A DNA stretch of 64,000 nt from an alpha proteobacterium BAL199 (GTDB taxonomy: Bacteria > Pseudomonadota > Alphaproteobacteria > Thalassobaculales > Thalassobaculaceae). The notes under the pieces are model-generated. The model had not been told where the DNA came from and ran no database searches. It was given only the letters and a program-made list of their open reading frames with translations. Within the stretch, counting starts at the first letter, position 1. Every line of letters starts with the position of its first letter. Positions 36,712 through 46,164 of this stretch are shown piece after piece. The translations under genes were made by a program, and so were the position numbers. The stretch lies in assembly GCA_000171835.1 (NCBI GenBank), contig ABHC01000011.1, positions 1 to 64,000 of the forward strand, read 5' to 3'.

Positions 36712-37413
36712 GTGTCGCGTTCCTTCGCGGTCACCGCAAGCCGGGCATCAGGCGGATATGGTCCCTGGTTCCGCTCGGTCAACGCCTGGGTTGCCCTGGT
36801 GTTGTTTATACTGACCATTGCGGCGCCGTCAGCGCGGGCCGAGCCAATCACGATACTCGGCTTCGGGGATTCGCTGATGGCTGGCTATGGCCTGTCGCGA
36901 GGCTCGAGCTTTCCGGCTCAGCTGGAGGCGGCACTTCGCCAGCGCGGTCACGACGTTCGCGTTATCAACGCCGGGGTGTCCGGGGATACCAGCGCCGGAG
37001 GCAAGGCGCGGCTGGGATGGTCACTGGCCGAGAAGCCGGACGCCGCGATCGTCGAGCTCGGCGCCAACGACGGCCTGCGCGGTCTGTCGTCGGAGGCCAT
37101 GCGCGGCAACCTGGATGCGATCCTGTCGGAACTCCGGTCACATCGCGTTCCGGTCCTCCTGGCCGGGATGCAGGCCCCGCCGAATCTGGGGCGCGAGTAC
37201 GCCGATGCCTTCCGCCGAGTCTATGCTGACCTTGCCGCTGCGCATGGTGTGATCTTCTACCCGTTCTTTCTCGACGGCGTAGCAGCGGACCGATCCCTGA
37301 ATCAGGACGACGGCATGCACCCGAGCGCGGAAGGCGTGGCGGTGGTTGTCGACCGCATCCTGCCGAAGGTTGAGGAACTGATCGTCCGAGTAAAGTCTCA
37401 GCGCGCCGGCTGA
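36712..37413 (+). CDS. tesA: TesA-like GDSL arylesterase/lysophospholipase, exported
   Basis: 233 aa from GTG 36712 with GGGAG 9 nt ahead. Signal peptide NAWVALVLFILTIAAPSARA then mature EPITILGFGDSLMAGYG. SGNH residues: S in GDSL, G in NAGVSGDTS, N in GANDGLRG, and D/H in DDGMHPSAEG. TesA hydrolyses acyl esters and thioesters in the periplasm. It is back to back with the YbbA/YbbP transporter, the same arrangement as in E. coli. Its end overlaps the convergent DedA gene by 16 nt. Confidence 0.9.
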   Translation: MSRSFAVTASRASGGYGPWFRSVNAWVALVLFILTIAAPSARAEPITILGFGDSLMAGYGLSRGSSFPAQLEAALRQRGHDVRVINAGVSGDTSAGGKARLGWSLAEKPDAAIVELGANDGLRGLSSEAMRGNLDAILSELRSHRVPVLLAGMQAPPNLGREYADAFRRVYADLAAAHGVIFYPFFLDGVAADRSLNQDDGMHPSAEGVAVVVDRILPKVEELIVRVKSQRAG

Positions 37414-38012
37414 TCGGGACCGGGTTTGAAGGTGATGACGCGCCAGAGATAACCGAGGAACAACGCCGCGACGATCAGCTTGGCGCTCGGGTCGATCCAC
37501 GCCGCGACGGCGCCGTGCTGGCTTCCCAGCACGAACCCAACGGTGGCCAGAAATCCCGTCCACACAACGGTGCCTACGCCCGAGTACAGCAAGAACCGGC
37601 TGGTTGGCATCCGGGCGATCCCGGCCGGCACGGATATCAGGGTTCTCACGGCCGGAACGAGGCGACCAACCAGAACGGCCTTGCCGCCGTGCCGATCGAA
37701 CCACCGAGCGGCCCGTTCTACGTCATCGGGCGAGACGGTCAGCCAGCGACCGTGGCGGCCGGCCCATCCGGCCAGTCGCTCTGCCCCGATCCAGTGACCG
37801 ATGCCGTACCACAGCCAGGCGCCAGCCAGGGACCCGGCCGAACCCGACAGGATCGCCAGCGGCAGGCTCATCTCGCCGCGGCTGGCCGCGAACCCGGCGA
37901 GCGGCATCACCACCTCCGATGGGATCGGCGGGAACATGTTCTCCAGGAACATCAGGGCCGCAACCGCCGGGTAGCCGCCTTGCGCAGCCCAGTCGGTCAG
38001 CGCACCGAGCAT
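37398..38012 (-). CDS. DedA-family membrane protein
   Basis: 204 aa, four to five hydrophobic segments. DedA hallmarks: FLENMFPPIPSEVVMPLAGF near the N-terminus and GRLVPAVRTLISVPAGIARMP in the middle with essential arginines. DedA proteins act in membrane lipid transport (undecaprenyl phosphate or phospholipid flipping). The downstream end overlaps tesA on the other strand. Confidence 0.92.
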   Translation of the reverse strand: MLGALTDWAAQGGYPAVAALMFLENMFPPIPSEVVMPLAGFAASRGEMSLPLAILSGSAGSLAGAWLWYGIGHWIGAERLAGWAGRHGRWLTVSPDDVERAARWFDRHGGKAVLVGRLVPAVRTLISVPAGIARMPTSRFLLYSGVGTVVWTGFLATVGFVLGSQHGAVAAWIDPSAKLIVAALFLGYLWRVITFKPGPDQPAR

Positions 38013-38071
38013 GGGGGTGCCAGCCTATGGTTCATCAGATGGCAACGGGCGAGAGCGCGTCTCGCTCCATA

Positions 38072-38845
38072 TCAGACGGCGACGCTCATTGCGCCGTCGA
38101 CCGACAGGATGTGGCCACTGACGAAGTTGGCCGCCGGGCTCATCAGGAAGACCGCGGCACCGCCGAGTTCGTCGGGCTGTGCCCAGCGGCCGAGCGGGGT
38201 GCGGCCTTCGACCCAGGAGTTGAATTCCTTGTTCTCGATCAAGGCGGTGTTCATCTCGGTCGCAACATAGCCGGGCGCGATGGCGTTCACCCGGACCGCC
38301 CTGCCGCCGAGTTCGACCGCCATGGCACGGGTCAGGGCGCGCAGGCCTTCCTTGGCGGCGATATACGCCGGAACGGTTGGCCGGGTGATCGAGCCGAGCA
38401 TCGAAACAGTGTTGATGATCGAGCCGCCACCGTTTGGCACCATACGCTTGGCCGCTTCCCGGCCGAGCATGAAGCAGGACGTCAGGTTGGTCTCGACGAC
38501 CCGTCGGAAGTCGTCGGTCGGAAAGTCGAGGACCGGCACCCGGTGCTGCACACCGGCGTTGGCGATCAGGCCGTAGAGAGTACCGTGACGGCTACCGATC
38601 CGATCGAGGGCGGCGATGGCCGCCGCTTCGTCGGTCACATCAAACGCCTCGCCTTCCGCATCGTGCCCGGCGGCGGTCAACTCCTTGACCTTTTCGGCCA
38701 GGGTCGCCGGATCGCGGCCGTTCAGCACGACCCGGGCGCCGTGTTCGGCGCAGGCCTTGGCCATGGCGAATCCGATGCCGCGCGAGGCGCCGGTGATCAG
38801 GATGGTGCGGCCGGTGAGGTCGAACAGCGCGGTGGTGATCGGCAT
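38072..38845 (-). CDS. SDR-family oxidoreductase (gluconate 5-dehydrogenase-like)
   Basis: 257 aa classical SDR: TGASRGIG cofactor loop (residues 18-25), NAG in LIANAGVQH, catalytic S in INTVSMLGS, YIAAK (Y and K), and the PGYVATEMN loop. Most like gluconate 5-dehydrogenase or 3-oxoacyl reductase relatives. ATG 38845 has GGAGG 4-5 nt upstream. Sits between the DedA and EamA genes on the same strand. Confidence 0.9.
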   Translation of the reverse strand: MPITTALFDLTGRTILITGASRGIGFAMAKACAEHGARVVLNGRDPATLAEKVKELTAAGHDAEGEAFDVTDEAAAIAALDRIGSRHGTLYGLIANAGVQHRVPVLDFPTDDFRRVVETNLTSCFMLGREAAKRMVPNGGGSIINTVSMLGSITRPTVPAYIAAKEGLRALTRAMAVELGGRAVRVNAIAPGYVATEMNTALIENKEFNSWVEGRTPLGRWAQPDELGGAAVFLMSPAANFVSGHILSVDGAMSVAV

Positions 38846-38914
38846 GGAGCCTCCGGGGAGCAAGGGCGAGAACGACGGATACTTGGGTCAGGGTAGGAGG
38901 CGCGGTCCCGACGC

Positions 38915-39751
38915 TCAAGCGCCGGTCTTGCGGACCCGCTCGCGGTGGAAGACGTACAGGCCGCTGGCGATCACCACGGCGGCGCCGACCACGGTCCACT
39001 CGTCCGGCAGATGGCCGAACACCAGAAACCCGGATGTGGTCATCCACAGGATGCCGGTGTAGCTGAACGGCGCCAGCAGCGATGCCGGCGCGTAGCGGTG
39101 CGCGATGATGAGCAGCCAATGGCCGATGCCGCCGAACAGCCCCATGGCGCAGAGCAGCACCCAGGCCAAGGGGCCGGATGGCGTTTCCCAGATGAACGGC
39201 AGCAGCGGCAGCAGGATGATCGCGCCAAACAGTGGCGAGTACAGCGAGGTGGTGTCGGAATGGTCGCGTGCCGCCAGCTTGCGGGTGGTGATCTGGTACA
39301 GCGCCACCGACACCGCGTTGAACAGCGACAGCCCGATTGCCCAATGCAGGGTGGCACCGGTCGGACGGACGATGATCAACACGCCGACGAAGCCCACTGC
39401 GATGGCGGTCCAGCGCCGCCAGCCTACCTGCTCGCTGAGCATCGGTACCGACAGGGCGGCTACCAGAAGCGGCACCGTGAACATGATCGAGGCAGTGGTC
39501 GCGAGGTGCAGGTAGCGCAACGCGAAGAAGTTGAAGACGGTCGACAGGAACAGGAACACCGACCGCAGGATCTGCAGCTTCAGATTGGAGGAGGCCAGGA
39601 CGCGGGTGCCCTTGCGCGGCAACAGGATGGCGGCGACCAGGACGGCATGCCCGACGAAGCGCGCCCAGACGATCTGCAGGCTGCCCATCTCCTGGGCCAG
39701 CAGCTTGGCCGAGGTGTCGAGGAAGGTGAACAGCAGGAACGCCACGCACAT
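38915..39751 (-). CDS. EamA/DMT-family transporter
   Basis: 278 aa from the first ATG, ten predicted membrane helices in two EamA repeats (first FLLFTFLDTSAKLLAQ, second starting near IGLSLFNAVSVALYQ). Probable metabolite or amino-acid exporter; substrate unknown. The ATG has no ribosome site, whereas an in-frame CTG at 39805 is preceded by GGGAGG at 5 nt and adds LSDTGYLDDTRRTRGILL, so the true start may be that CTG. Confidence 0.88.
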   Translation of the reverse strand: MCVAFLLFTFLDTSAKLLAQEMGSLQIVWARFVGHAVLVAAILLPRKGTRVLASSNLKLQILRSVFLFLSTVFNFFALRYLHLATTASIMFTVPLLVAALSVPMLSEQVGWRRWTAIAVGFVGVLIIVRPTGATLHWAIGLSLFNAVSVALYQITTRKLAARDHSDTTSLYSPLFGAIILLPLLPFIWETPSGPLAWVLLCAMGLFGGIGHWLLIIAHRYAPASLLAPFSYTGILWMTTSGFLVFGHLPDEWTVVGAAVVIASGLYVFHRERVRKTGA

Positions 39752-39921
39752 CAGCAGGATGCCGCGCGTGCGTCGGGTGTCGTCGAGATAGCCGGTGTCG
39801 GACAGGGCCGCCTCCCGCGGCGAGGTGTGCGGCAGTCTTAAACCAGCGACCGCTAGTCGTCGACACGATCAAGCCGCCTCAATCGGAATGGTTGTGATAG
39901 GGTGCCCTGAATGCACCGGAG

Positions 39922-40488
39922 GTGACCTTGGGCGAGGCAGGCGACACGCTGCAGGCGCTGGACATGACCGAAGAGCGTTCTCGGCAGTTTGCGGATTACT
40001 GGCTCTCGTTGCCCAAGACCGGCCTGATTCCGATGCGCAGGACGTTCATGCCGGAGAATGTTCCGCGCATCCTGCCGAACATCGTCATCCACGAACTGAT
40101 CTCGCCCGAACTCATTCGCATCCGCCTCGCCGGCTCGGCGGTCGTCGAGGACTACGGCCAGGAGATCGCCGGCCGCAACTATCTGGACTTCGTCGAACCA
40201 CCGCGCCGGTCGAAGGCCTCGCGCGCCATCCACGTGATCTGCGAACAGCCGGCCGGAATGCTGGTGCAGTTGAAGTCAGTCACCCGCTCGGGTCGGGTCA
40301 TGACGCGGGAATCGATCGCCTTCCCGATGCGGGGTGACGACGGCGTCGCAAGCTACATCTATTTCTGCTCCAGCCCGGCCCGAGAGCGGGCGCGTGTCGC
40401 ACCGGAATCCGACCAGCTTCAGGTCATGAACGTCCTGAATCGAACCTACATCGACATCGGTGCCGGTCTGCCCGACTACCGGGATTGA
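39922..40488 (+). CDS. PAS_5-type (stand-alone) sensor-domain protein
   Basis: 188 aa from GTG 39922; a TTG at 39928 fits the GGAGG better, and an ATG is at 39964. The core is the PAS_5 pattern of Rhodospirillales proteins: YWLSLPKTGLIPMRRTFMPE, then PNIVIHELISPELIRIRLAGS and GRNYLDFVEPPRR. It has no output domain. Ligand and role are unknown; these proteins are numerous in related genomes. It converges with the fumarase genes 4 nt away. Confidence 0.75.
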   Translation: MTLGEAGDTLQALDMTEERSRQFADYWLSLPKTGLIPMRRTFMPENVPRILPNIVIHELISPELIRIRLAGSAVVEDYGQEIAGRNYLDFVEPPRRSKASRAIHVICEQPAGMLVQLKSVTRSGRVMTRESIAFPMRGDDGVASYIYFCSSPARERARVAPESDQLQVMNVLNRTYIDIGAGLPDYRD

Positions 40489-40492
40489 CGCC

Positions 40493-41176
40493 TTACCCGA
40501 TCAGTTCGTCCCGCCGGTCGTCGGTCTCGCCGAAGCGGGCCAAGCTCGGCGCCTTCAGGCCTTCGTAGACCCGGGCCAGTCCCTGGTTGATTACCTTGTT
40601 GTTGCGCTCGAACAGCGAGTTGCCGTCCAGGTCGCTCTCGACCAGCAGAGGGCCGAACTTCTCGACCTCAAACACCCACATGGCCTGGGCGATGCCGAGA
40701 TCGTCGATCCAGTGGGCGTCGCGCACCTTCTTGATGCCGCGGCCCAGCAGGGCGCCGGTGCCGTAGCCGACGGTGGTGAGATACACAGCGCCGGCCGGCA
40801 CGAACACGTCGCGGTAGTCCTGCTCGCTCATCCCGCCCTTGCCGACGATCACCTTGGCGCCCGACACCTCGAACCATTTCGGCAGCCACTTGGAAAACCG
40901 GAAGCTGGCGGTGGCGGTGACCGCGCCGACGTTGAAGCTGCCGTCGGGGTTGCGCGACGCGGCCGGCGAGCAGTGGAAGTTCACATTGGTCAGGGCCTTC
41001 AGGTCGACCGGCGGGGCCATGCCGTCCTGCAGCACCCGTTTGTAGACGCTCTCGCGGCCGGTGTAGATCAACCCGTCCAGGTAGACCACGTCGCCGAGTT
41101 CGAGCTTCCGCAGGTCCTCGTGCCGGACCGGCGTGGTCAGCCGGACTTCTTTAAGCTTTCCGCTGGGGTCTGCCAT
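40493..41176 (-). CDS. Class I fumarate hydratase/tartrate dehydratase beta subunit
   Basis: 227 aa corresponding to the C-terminal swivelling domain: LGDVVYLDGLIYTGRESVYKR, NVNFHCSPA, VIVGKGGMS and the AVYLTTVGYG stretch. It completes the [4Fe-4S] active site of the alpha subunit. The start lies inside the alpha gene with a 40-nt overlap, so the two are translated together. Substrate (fumarate/malate or tartrate) cannot be told. Confidence 0.9.
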   Translation of the reverse strand: MADPSGKLKEVRLTTPVRHEDLRKLELGDVVYLDGLIYTGRESVYKRVLQDGMAPPVDLKALTNVNFHCSPAASRNPDGSFNVGAVTATASFRFSKWLPKWFEVSGAKVIVGKGGMSEQDYRDVFVPAGAVYLTTVGYGTGALLGRGIKKVRDAHWIDDLGIAQAMWVFEVEKFGPLLVESDLDGNSLFERNNKVINQGLARVYEGLKAPSLARFGETDDRRDELIG

Positions 41177-42117
41177 TCGACCGTGTCCCGTCGCAAATAA
41201 GGGGTGAACCATTCCGGGTCGGTGCGGTACTCGATCCGCCCGTCCGGGTGCAGCCGCGCGGTCGCCCGTCGCGACGACAGGCAGAAGCAGTGCACGCTCA
41301 TCGGCATGCCGCCGGTGTGGGTGTAACCGACCTCAATGTGGCAATCGACCACCATGGACGAGCCGACGAAGCCCATGGCCCCCATGCCGATCGAGTTGCC
41401 GAGGATCTTCAGTTCCTCCTCCAGCGCCGCGATTTCCGGGTCCGGGTTGCGGTCGCCCACCACCCGCAGGCAGGCGGCCTGCTTGCCGAGCACCATCGAG
41501 GTGTCCTTCGACCCGCCGAGACCGATGCCGACGATCGCCGGCTGGCAGGCCAGTCCGCGCTTGCCGAACGCCACCAGAGTGTCGAGGAAGAACCGCTTGA
41601 TGCCGTCGATGCCGTCGGCCGGGAACAGCATGCGGTAATCGGTACCGAACAGCCCGCCCTTGTGCACCGTGGTGACGTCGATCCAGTCGGCGTCCGGCTC
41701 GAAGCTGTACTCGATCTCCGGGGCGTTGATGCCGACGTTGTTGTTGTTGTCCTGGCGCGACAGCGGGTGCACCCGGTTCGGGCGCAGCGGCACGTCCTGG
41801 GTGGCGCGCGCGGTCGCCCGTCGGATGCGGCGCTCCATCTCGATCGGGCCGCCTTCGATCCGGGCCTCGTTGCCGATCTTGATGTAGTAGCGCGGCACGC
41901 CGGTGTCGGCGCACATCGGCCGGCGGTCGGCCTTGGCGGCCTCCCAGTTCTCCAGCATGGCGCGCAACACGAAGGCCGACAGGTCGCCGGACTCGGTGTT
42001 GGCCATGGCCTGGATGCCGTGCAGGTAGTCGTCCGGAATCTCGATCCCGGCCTTGCTCATCACGGTGTGTGCGGCTTCCTCGATCCGTTCGGCCGCGATC
42101 ATCGCTGCGTGGGGCAT
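41137..42117 (-). CDS. Class I fumarate hydratase/tartrate dehydratase alpha subunit
   Basis: 326 aa. Cluster cysteines are apparent in PMCADTGVPRYYIKIG, GLACQPAIVGIGLGG and VVDCHIEVGYTHTGGMP; the RPNRVHPLSRQDNNNNVG stretch belongs to the active site. It dehydrates malate to fumarate, or acts on tartrate, with a [4Fe-4S] cluster. GAGGG lies 10 nt upstream of ATG 42117. The beta subunit gene overlaps its end. Confidence 0.9.
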   Translation of the reverse strand: MPHAAMIAAERIEEAAHTVMSKAGIEIPDDYLHGIQAMANTESGDLSAFVLRAMLENWEAAKADRRPMCADTGVPRYYIKIGNEARIEGGPIEMERRIRRATARATQDVPLRPNRVHPLSRQDNNNNVGINAPEIEYSFEPDADWIDVTTVHKGGLFGTDYRMLFPADGIDGIKRFFLDTLVAFGKRGLACQPAIVGIGLGGSKDTSMVLGKQAACLRVVGDRNPDPEIAALEEELKILGNSIGMGAMGFVGSSMVVDCHIEVGYTHTGGMPMSVHCFCLSSRRATARLHPDGRIEYRTDPEWFTPYLRRDTVEWQTPAESLKKSG

Positions 42118-42256
42118 TGGCTGTCGCCCTCTGGTGCGTTTCCTCAAGCGGCAGCCTAGCGGGTCCGGCCAACGGGTGAAAGGTATGGGCGGGCGGTTGA
42201 TTGACGCTGATCCGTGTGTGATAGGGTCATATGATGACTGGATGGAGGAGTACCGG

Positions 42257-43255
42257 ATGACGCGGGTGAAGTGGGGAGTTCTGGGGGCCGCGAAGATCGG
42301 CCTCGACCGGGTGATTCCGGGGATGCTGAAGGCGGCCAACGTCGAGGTGGCGGCGATCGCGTCGCGCGACCTGGCGAAGGCCCGGGCGGCGGCCGACCGG
42401 CTCGGTATTCCCACCGCCTACGGCTCCTACGAGGAACTGTTGGCCGATCCCGAGATCCAGGTGATCTACAACCCGTTGCCGAACAACCTGCACGTCGAGT
42501 GGACGCTGCGCGCCACCCAGGCCGGCAAGCACGTGCTGTCGGAAAAGCCGATGGGCATGAACGCGGCTGACGCCGAGGCGCTGCGCGGCTGCCCTAAGGA
42601 CCGGTTGGTCATGGAGGCGTTCATGGTGCGCTTCCATCCGCAATGGATCCGGGCGCGCGAGATCGTGCGTTCCGGCAGGTTGGGCCAGATCCGCACCCTG
42701 CAGATGCTGTTCGCCTACAACAACCCGGACCCGGCCAACATCCGCAATAAGCTGGAGACCGGCGGCGGCGCGCTGATGGACATTGGCTGCTACCCGATGG
42801 TCGGCGGCCGTTTCCTGCTGGATGCCGACCCGCAGCGCGTCATCGCCTTGATCGATCGCGATCCGACCTTCGGGACCGACCGGCTCAGCAGCGCCATCCT
42901 CGACTTCGGTCAGGGCCGGCACATGACTTTTGCTGTGTCGACCCAGGCGAACCGCTACCAACGCCTGCAGGTGCTCGGCACCGACGCGCGGTTGGAAATC
43001 GTCATCCCGGTAAACGCGCCGCAGGGCGAGGAAACCCGCATCCTGTTGGACGACGGCAGCGCACCGGACGGCTCGTCGGCGATCGTCGAGACCATCGCCG
43101 CGTCGGACCAGTACACCCTGCAGGCCGAGGCGTTCAGCCGGGCCGTGCTGGGTGAGGAAGCGCTGGTCTGGGGCGTCGAGGACTCAATCCTGAACATGCG
43201 GATACTCGATGCGCTGTTCCGCTCCGAGACCAGCGGGAAGTGGGAGACGCCTTAA
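42257..43255 (+). CDS. Gfo/Idh/MocA-family oxidoreductase
   Basis: 332 aa. Rossmann loop GVLGAAKIGLDRVIPG, the LSEKPMGMN motif with the catalytic lysine and the GGGALMDIGCYPMVGGRF segment of the substrate domain. NAD(P)-dependent sugar or cyclitol dehydrogenase type; substrate unknown. GGAGGAG stands 6 nt before ATG 42257. Divergent from the fumarase pair with 139 bp between. Confidence 0.92.
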   Translation: MTRVKWGVLGAAKIGLDRVIPGMLKAANVEVAAIASRDLAKARAAADRLGIPTAYGSYEELLADPEIQVIYNPLPNNLHVEWTLRATQAGKHVLSEKPMGMNAADAEALRGCPKDRLVMEAFMVRFHPQWIRAREIVRSGRLGQIRTLQMLFAYNNPDPANIRNKLETGGGALMDIGCYPMVGGRFLLDADPQRVIALIDRDPTFGTDRLSSAILDFGQGRHMTFAVSTQANRYQRLQVLGTDARLEIVIPVNAPQGEETRILLDDGSAPDGSSAIVETIAASDQYTLQAEAFSRAVLGEEALVWGVEDSILNMRILDALFRSETSGKWETP

Positions 43256-43268
43256 CCCCCGGGCCGCC

Positions 43269-44567
43269 TCAGTCCCCTGCGCCGCCCGGCTTGGAGCGGA
43301 CCAGCACCCTGTGGGTCAGGCGGCGCAGCGCGAACCAGATGGCCGCTACCACCAGCGGCAGGGACAGGGCCGTGGCGACGCTCGGGTCGACCCCGCCGAG
43401 TTGCCCGGCTTTGGCCAGCCCGTCGAGCGCGACCTTTACCAGGCTGAGGGTGTAGTAGCTGACGGCGACCACCGACAGGCCTTCGACCGTGCGCTGCAGG
43501 GCCAGCGCCTGGGCCGAGCGGCGGTTCATCGACTCCAGCAGATCGCGGTTCTGCGCCTCCAGCCGGACCTCGATGCCGGTGCGCAGCAGGCTGGACAATC
43601 GGTTGGCGCGCCGGGACAGCGCCTCCTGGCGGGTGGCCACGGAGAAGCAGGTCCGCATCGCCGGCGACAGCCGCCGCATCAGGTAGCCGAACAGGTTGAT
43701 GTAGCCGTCGACGGCGGCCGGCTGCAGGTCGCGCAGCCGGTTCTCGACGATCTCGGCATAGGCGGTGCTGGCGCCGTAGCGGTAGTTCGAGGCGGCGACT
43801 ACGTCCTCCAACTCGGCCGACAGCCCCGACAGGCGTTCCAGCAGCGTCTCGTCGCTGTCCTGTCGGTTGCCGTGGGCTAGGGTTCCGGCGACGTCGGCGA
43901 GGCCGCGCTCGATCTCCTCCAGCCGCGGGCTGGCCGACCGGGCGATCGGCAGCGACAGCATGGCGAAGCGGGCATAGGTGACCAGTTCCAGCACCCGCTG
44001 GACCAACTGGCCCAGCAGCATCGGCTCGAACTCGCCGGCGCGCAGGATCAGCCGCTCGAACCCGTCATCGTGGGTGCGCAGATCGCCGTACAGGATGGCT
44101 CGGCTATCGGCCAGAGTGCTGCCGAACACCGGGTTGCCGTCGAACCACCGCGACAGCCGGTTGGTGTCGAGTTCCTCACCGTCGTCGGTAACGGTCAGGT
44201 GGACGGCGACCATCACCTCGCCGAACAGTTCGTCCACCCACTCCTTGGGCGTCAGGCCGAACACCGTCTCGGCGAACGGATGCTCGACCGGTTCCTCGCG
44301 CAGCAGGGTGTAAGTCGAGAACTCGGTGTGCCGCTCCCACTTCACCACGAACGGGCCGAGATCGACGGTGAAGTGCTTGGCGCTGGCCGCCGGCTCAGCC
44401 TTCCCGAAGCGCCGGCACAGGGACGCGAACTGGACCTGGTCGCGCTCGCCGCCGCGTTCGCCGGTGGCGATCGCCAGATGCGAGATCCGCAACGGCGCCG
44501 CCATCGGCCGGAACGGCCGGTCGTGCAGTTCGAGGGTCAGCGCCTCGCGTTCGGAATGAAATTTCAT
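43269..44567 (-). CDS. DUF3422-family membrane-anchored protein
   Basis: 432 aa. The DUF3422 pattern is clear: FHSEREALTLELHDRPFRP at the start, KWERHTEFSTYTLLR, then GDLRTHDDGFERLIL. A long helical region (320-370, SRRANRLSSLLRTGIEVRLE) is followed by two membrane helices at the C-terminus and a short basic tail, so the bulk is cytoplasmic. Function unknown; it resembles CorA-type topology in having two terminal helices, which is only suggestive. Confidence 0.88.
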   Translation of the reverse strand: MKFHSEREALTLELHDRPFRPMAAPLRISHLAIATGERGGERDQVQFASLCRRFGKAEPAASAKHFTVDLGPFVVKWERHTEFSTYTLLREEPVEHPFAETVFGLTPKEWVDELFGEVMVAVHLTVTDDGEELDTNRLSRWFDGNPVFGSTLADSRAILYGDLRTHDDGFERLILRAGEFEPMLLGQLVQRVLELVTYARFAMLSLPIARSASPRLEEIERGLADVAGTLAHGNRQDSDETLLERLSGLSAELEDVVAASNYRYGASTAYAEIVENRLRDLQPAAVDGYINLFGYLMRRLSPAMRTCFSVATRQEALSRRANRLSSLLRTGIEVRLEAQNRDLLESMNRRSAQALALQRTVEGLSVVAVSYYTLSLVKVALDGLAKAGQLGGVDPSVATALSLPLVVAAIWFALRRLTHRVLVRSKPGGAGD

Positions 44568-44652
44568 GCCCTACCCGCCCATAGCCCACAGCAGTGTGGC
44601 GTTCGGACAGCCGCTTGGAAATCCCGCACGATCCGGCCGGCGCCGGGATGCT

Positions 44653-46164
44653 TCAGAAGCGTGGGCTGCGCACCTTGAAGGCGACGACCAGCAAGCGCGT
44701 TGCGAGCGCGCCCAGGACGGTGACGAGGATGCTGATCCGCAGCAGCGCCGCATCCTCCTCGGTCAGGAGGTAGAGGACGGCCAGCGAGAGCAGAAATCCC
44801 CAGACGACGCAGACCTCGGCGTAGAACGAGGTGCGCAGTGCCGGGTTGTTGTAACCCACGCGCAGGATGTCGCGCAGGATGCCGCCGCCGGCACCGCTGA
44901 TCGCCGCGCAGAGCGGCCCCCAGAGCCACAGCGGCTCGGCGCCGGCGCGCACCGCGATGACGACGCCGAGGACCGTAAAGGCGGCAAGGCCGATCGCATC
45001 GGTCAGTTCCAGCAGAGTGTGGAAGCTCAGAAAGCGCGGCCAGCGGCCGGCGCCGAAGAGGCGGGCGACGAGCTTGTGCGCGGGCGCTTCCAGTCGGTCA
45101 TGCAGGGCGTAGAGAACGTAGGCGGCGGCAACGGTGGCGGCGACCAGTGTCAGCGGGAGCGGGCTGGCCACGATGCCGATCGGCTCCCGCCCGACCAGCA
45201 GGTCGCGGAGCACGCCACCGCCGACCGCGGGCAGCGCCGCGAGAACGAAGGCGCCCAACAGGGAGAAGCCCTCGGCTCGGGCGATCAGCACGCCGGACAG
45301 CGCGAAGGCGATGGTGCCGATGATGTCGAACCAGGAAAACCAGACCGTCGCCACGGCGAAGGCCAGCAGTGTCGGTCGTACCGCGCTGCGCTGCAGTTCA
45401 GCCACGGTGCCGTCCGCCTGCAGTTCCTGCAAGGCCCGGTCGATCGACGCGATCGTCGCCGCGTCGACAGTGGCCGTGTTGAACAGGATCTGCAGCCGTG
45501 TTTCGCTCAGGAAGATGCGCTGGTGTTCGATAAAAGTCTCGCCCGGCCGCCGCTGCGTCAGCGCTACCATCAGCTCAAGGCGTGGGGCGAGAACGCACGT
45601 CGTTTCGCCCGCCAGCAGGGTCTCTACCAAGTCGAGGTTGCTCTCGACCCAACGAACGTGGCCTCGGTCGTGGCCTTCGGCGAGCAGGGCGTCGGGATCG
45701 GAGCCGTAGCTCTTGCCGGCGCTCACCGCAATTCGCCAATCGCGGGCAACGGCCTCCTTCAGGGCCGCCACGCCCTCGGCGGGGAGCGGCTTGAGGTGCG
45801 GATTACACACCAGCACATCGTTGCGCACGCCGTACGGATGCGAGAGTTGGGCGCCTTCCGCCGGACCGTCACCCCGCCGTGCGGGCAATGCGAAATCGAG
45901 CCTGCCCGACGCGAACGCCGCCGCAACGTCGGCCGGGTCCATGCGCTGCAGCGAGAAGTCCAACCGCGCCCGCTGACCGATCGCCTCCAGCAGGCGCAGA
46001 TCGAAACTCCCGCCGACCGGGCTCGACGCATTGACACGGCCGACCAACTCGTGGCTGTCGGCCAACCAAGCGCCGTGCAGGACGGTGTGACGCTTGTTCT
46101 CGTCGGCCCAAGCCAAGCCGCCCGCCTGCAGCAGGCAGGTGGCACCGGCCGAGCGCGGCGCCAA
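44653..46164 (-). CDS. Fusion of a periplasmic solute-binding domain to a TRIC/UPF0126 membrane channel
   Basis: 503 aa from TTG 46164. Residues 1-20 look like a weak signal peptide; about 28-260 form a SBP_bac_3-like (amino-acid-binding) domain (SFDLRLLEAIGQRARLDF, ALPARRGDG). About 277-495 form a TRIC-type channel with two repeats, FDIIGTIAFALSGVLIAR and TDAIGLAAFTVLGVVIAV, each with a GGGxLRD motif (GGGVLRDLL and GGGILRDIL). TRIC proteins such as YicG are cation or glycine channels. The fusion suggests ligand control of a channel. The start is uncertain. Confidence 0.8.
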   Translation of the reverse strand: MAPRSAGATCLLQAGGLAWADENKRHTVLHGAWLADSHELVGRVNASSPVGGSFDLRLLEAIGQRARLDFSLQRMDPADVAAAFASGRLDFALPARRGDGPAEGAQLSHPYGVRNDVLVCNPHLKPLPAEGVAALKEAVARDWRIAVSAGKSYGSDPDALLAEGHDRGHVRWVESNLDLVETLLAGETTCVLAPRLELMVALTQRRPGETFIEHQRIFLSETRLQILFNTATVDAATIASIDRALQELQADGTVAELQRSAVRPTLLAFAVATVWFSWFDIIGTIAFALSGVLIARAEGFSLLGAFVLAALPAVGGGVLRDLLVGREPIGIVASPLPLTLVAATVAAAYVLYALHDRLEAPAHKLVARLFGAGRWPRFLSFHTLLELTDAIGLAAFTVLGVVIAVRAGAEPLWLWGPLCAAISGAGGGILRDILRVGYNNPALRTSFYAEVCVVWGFLLSLAVLYLLTEEDAALLRISILVTVLGALATRLLVVAFKVRSPRF

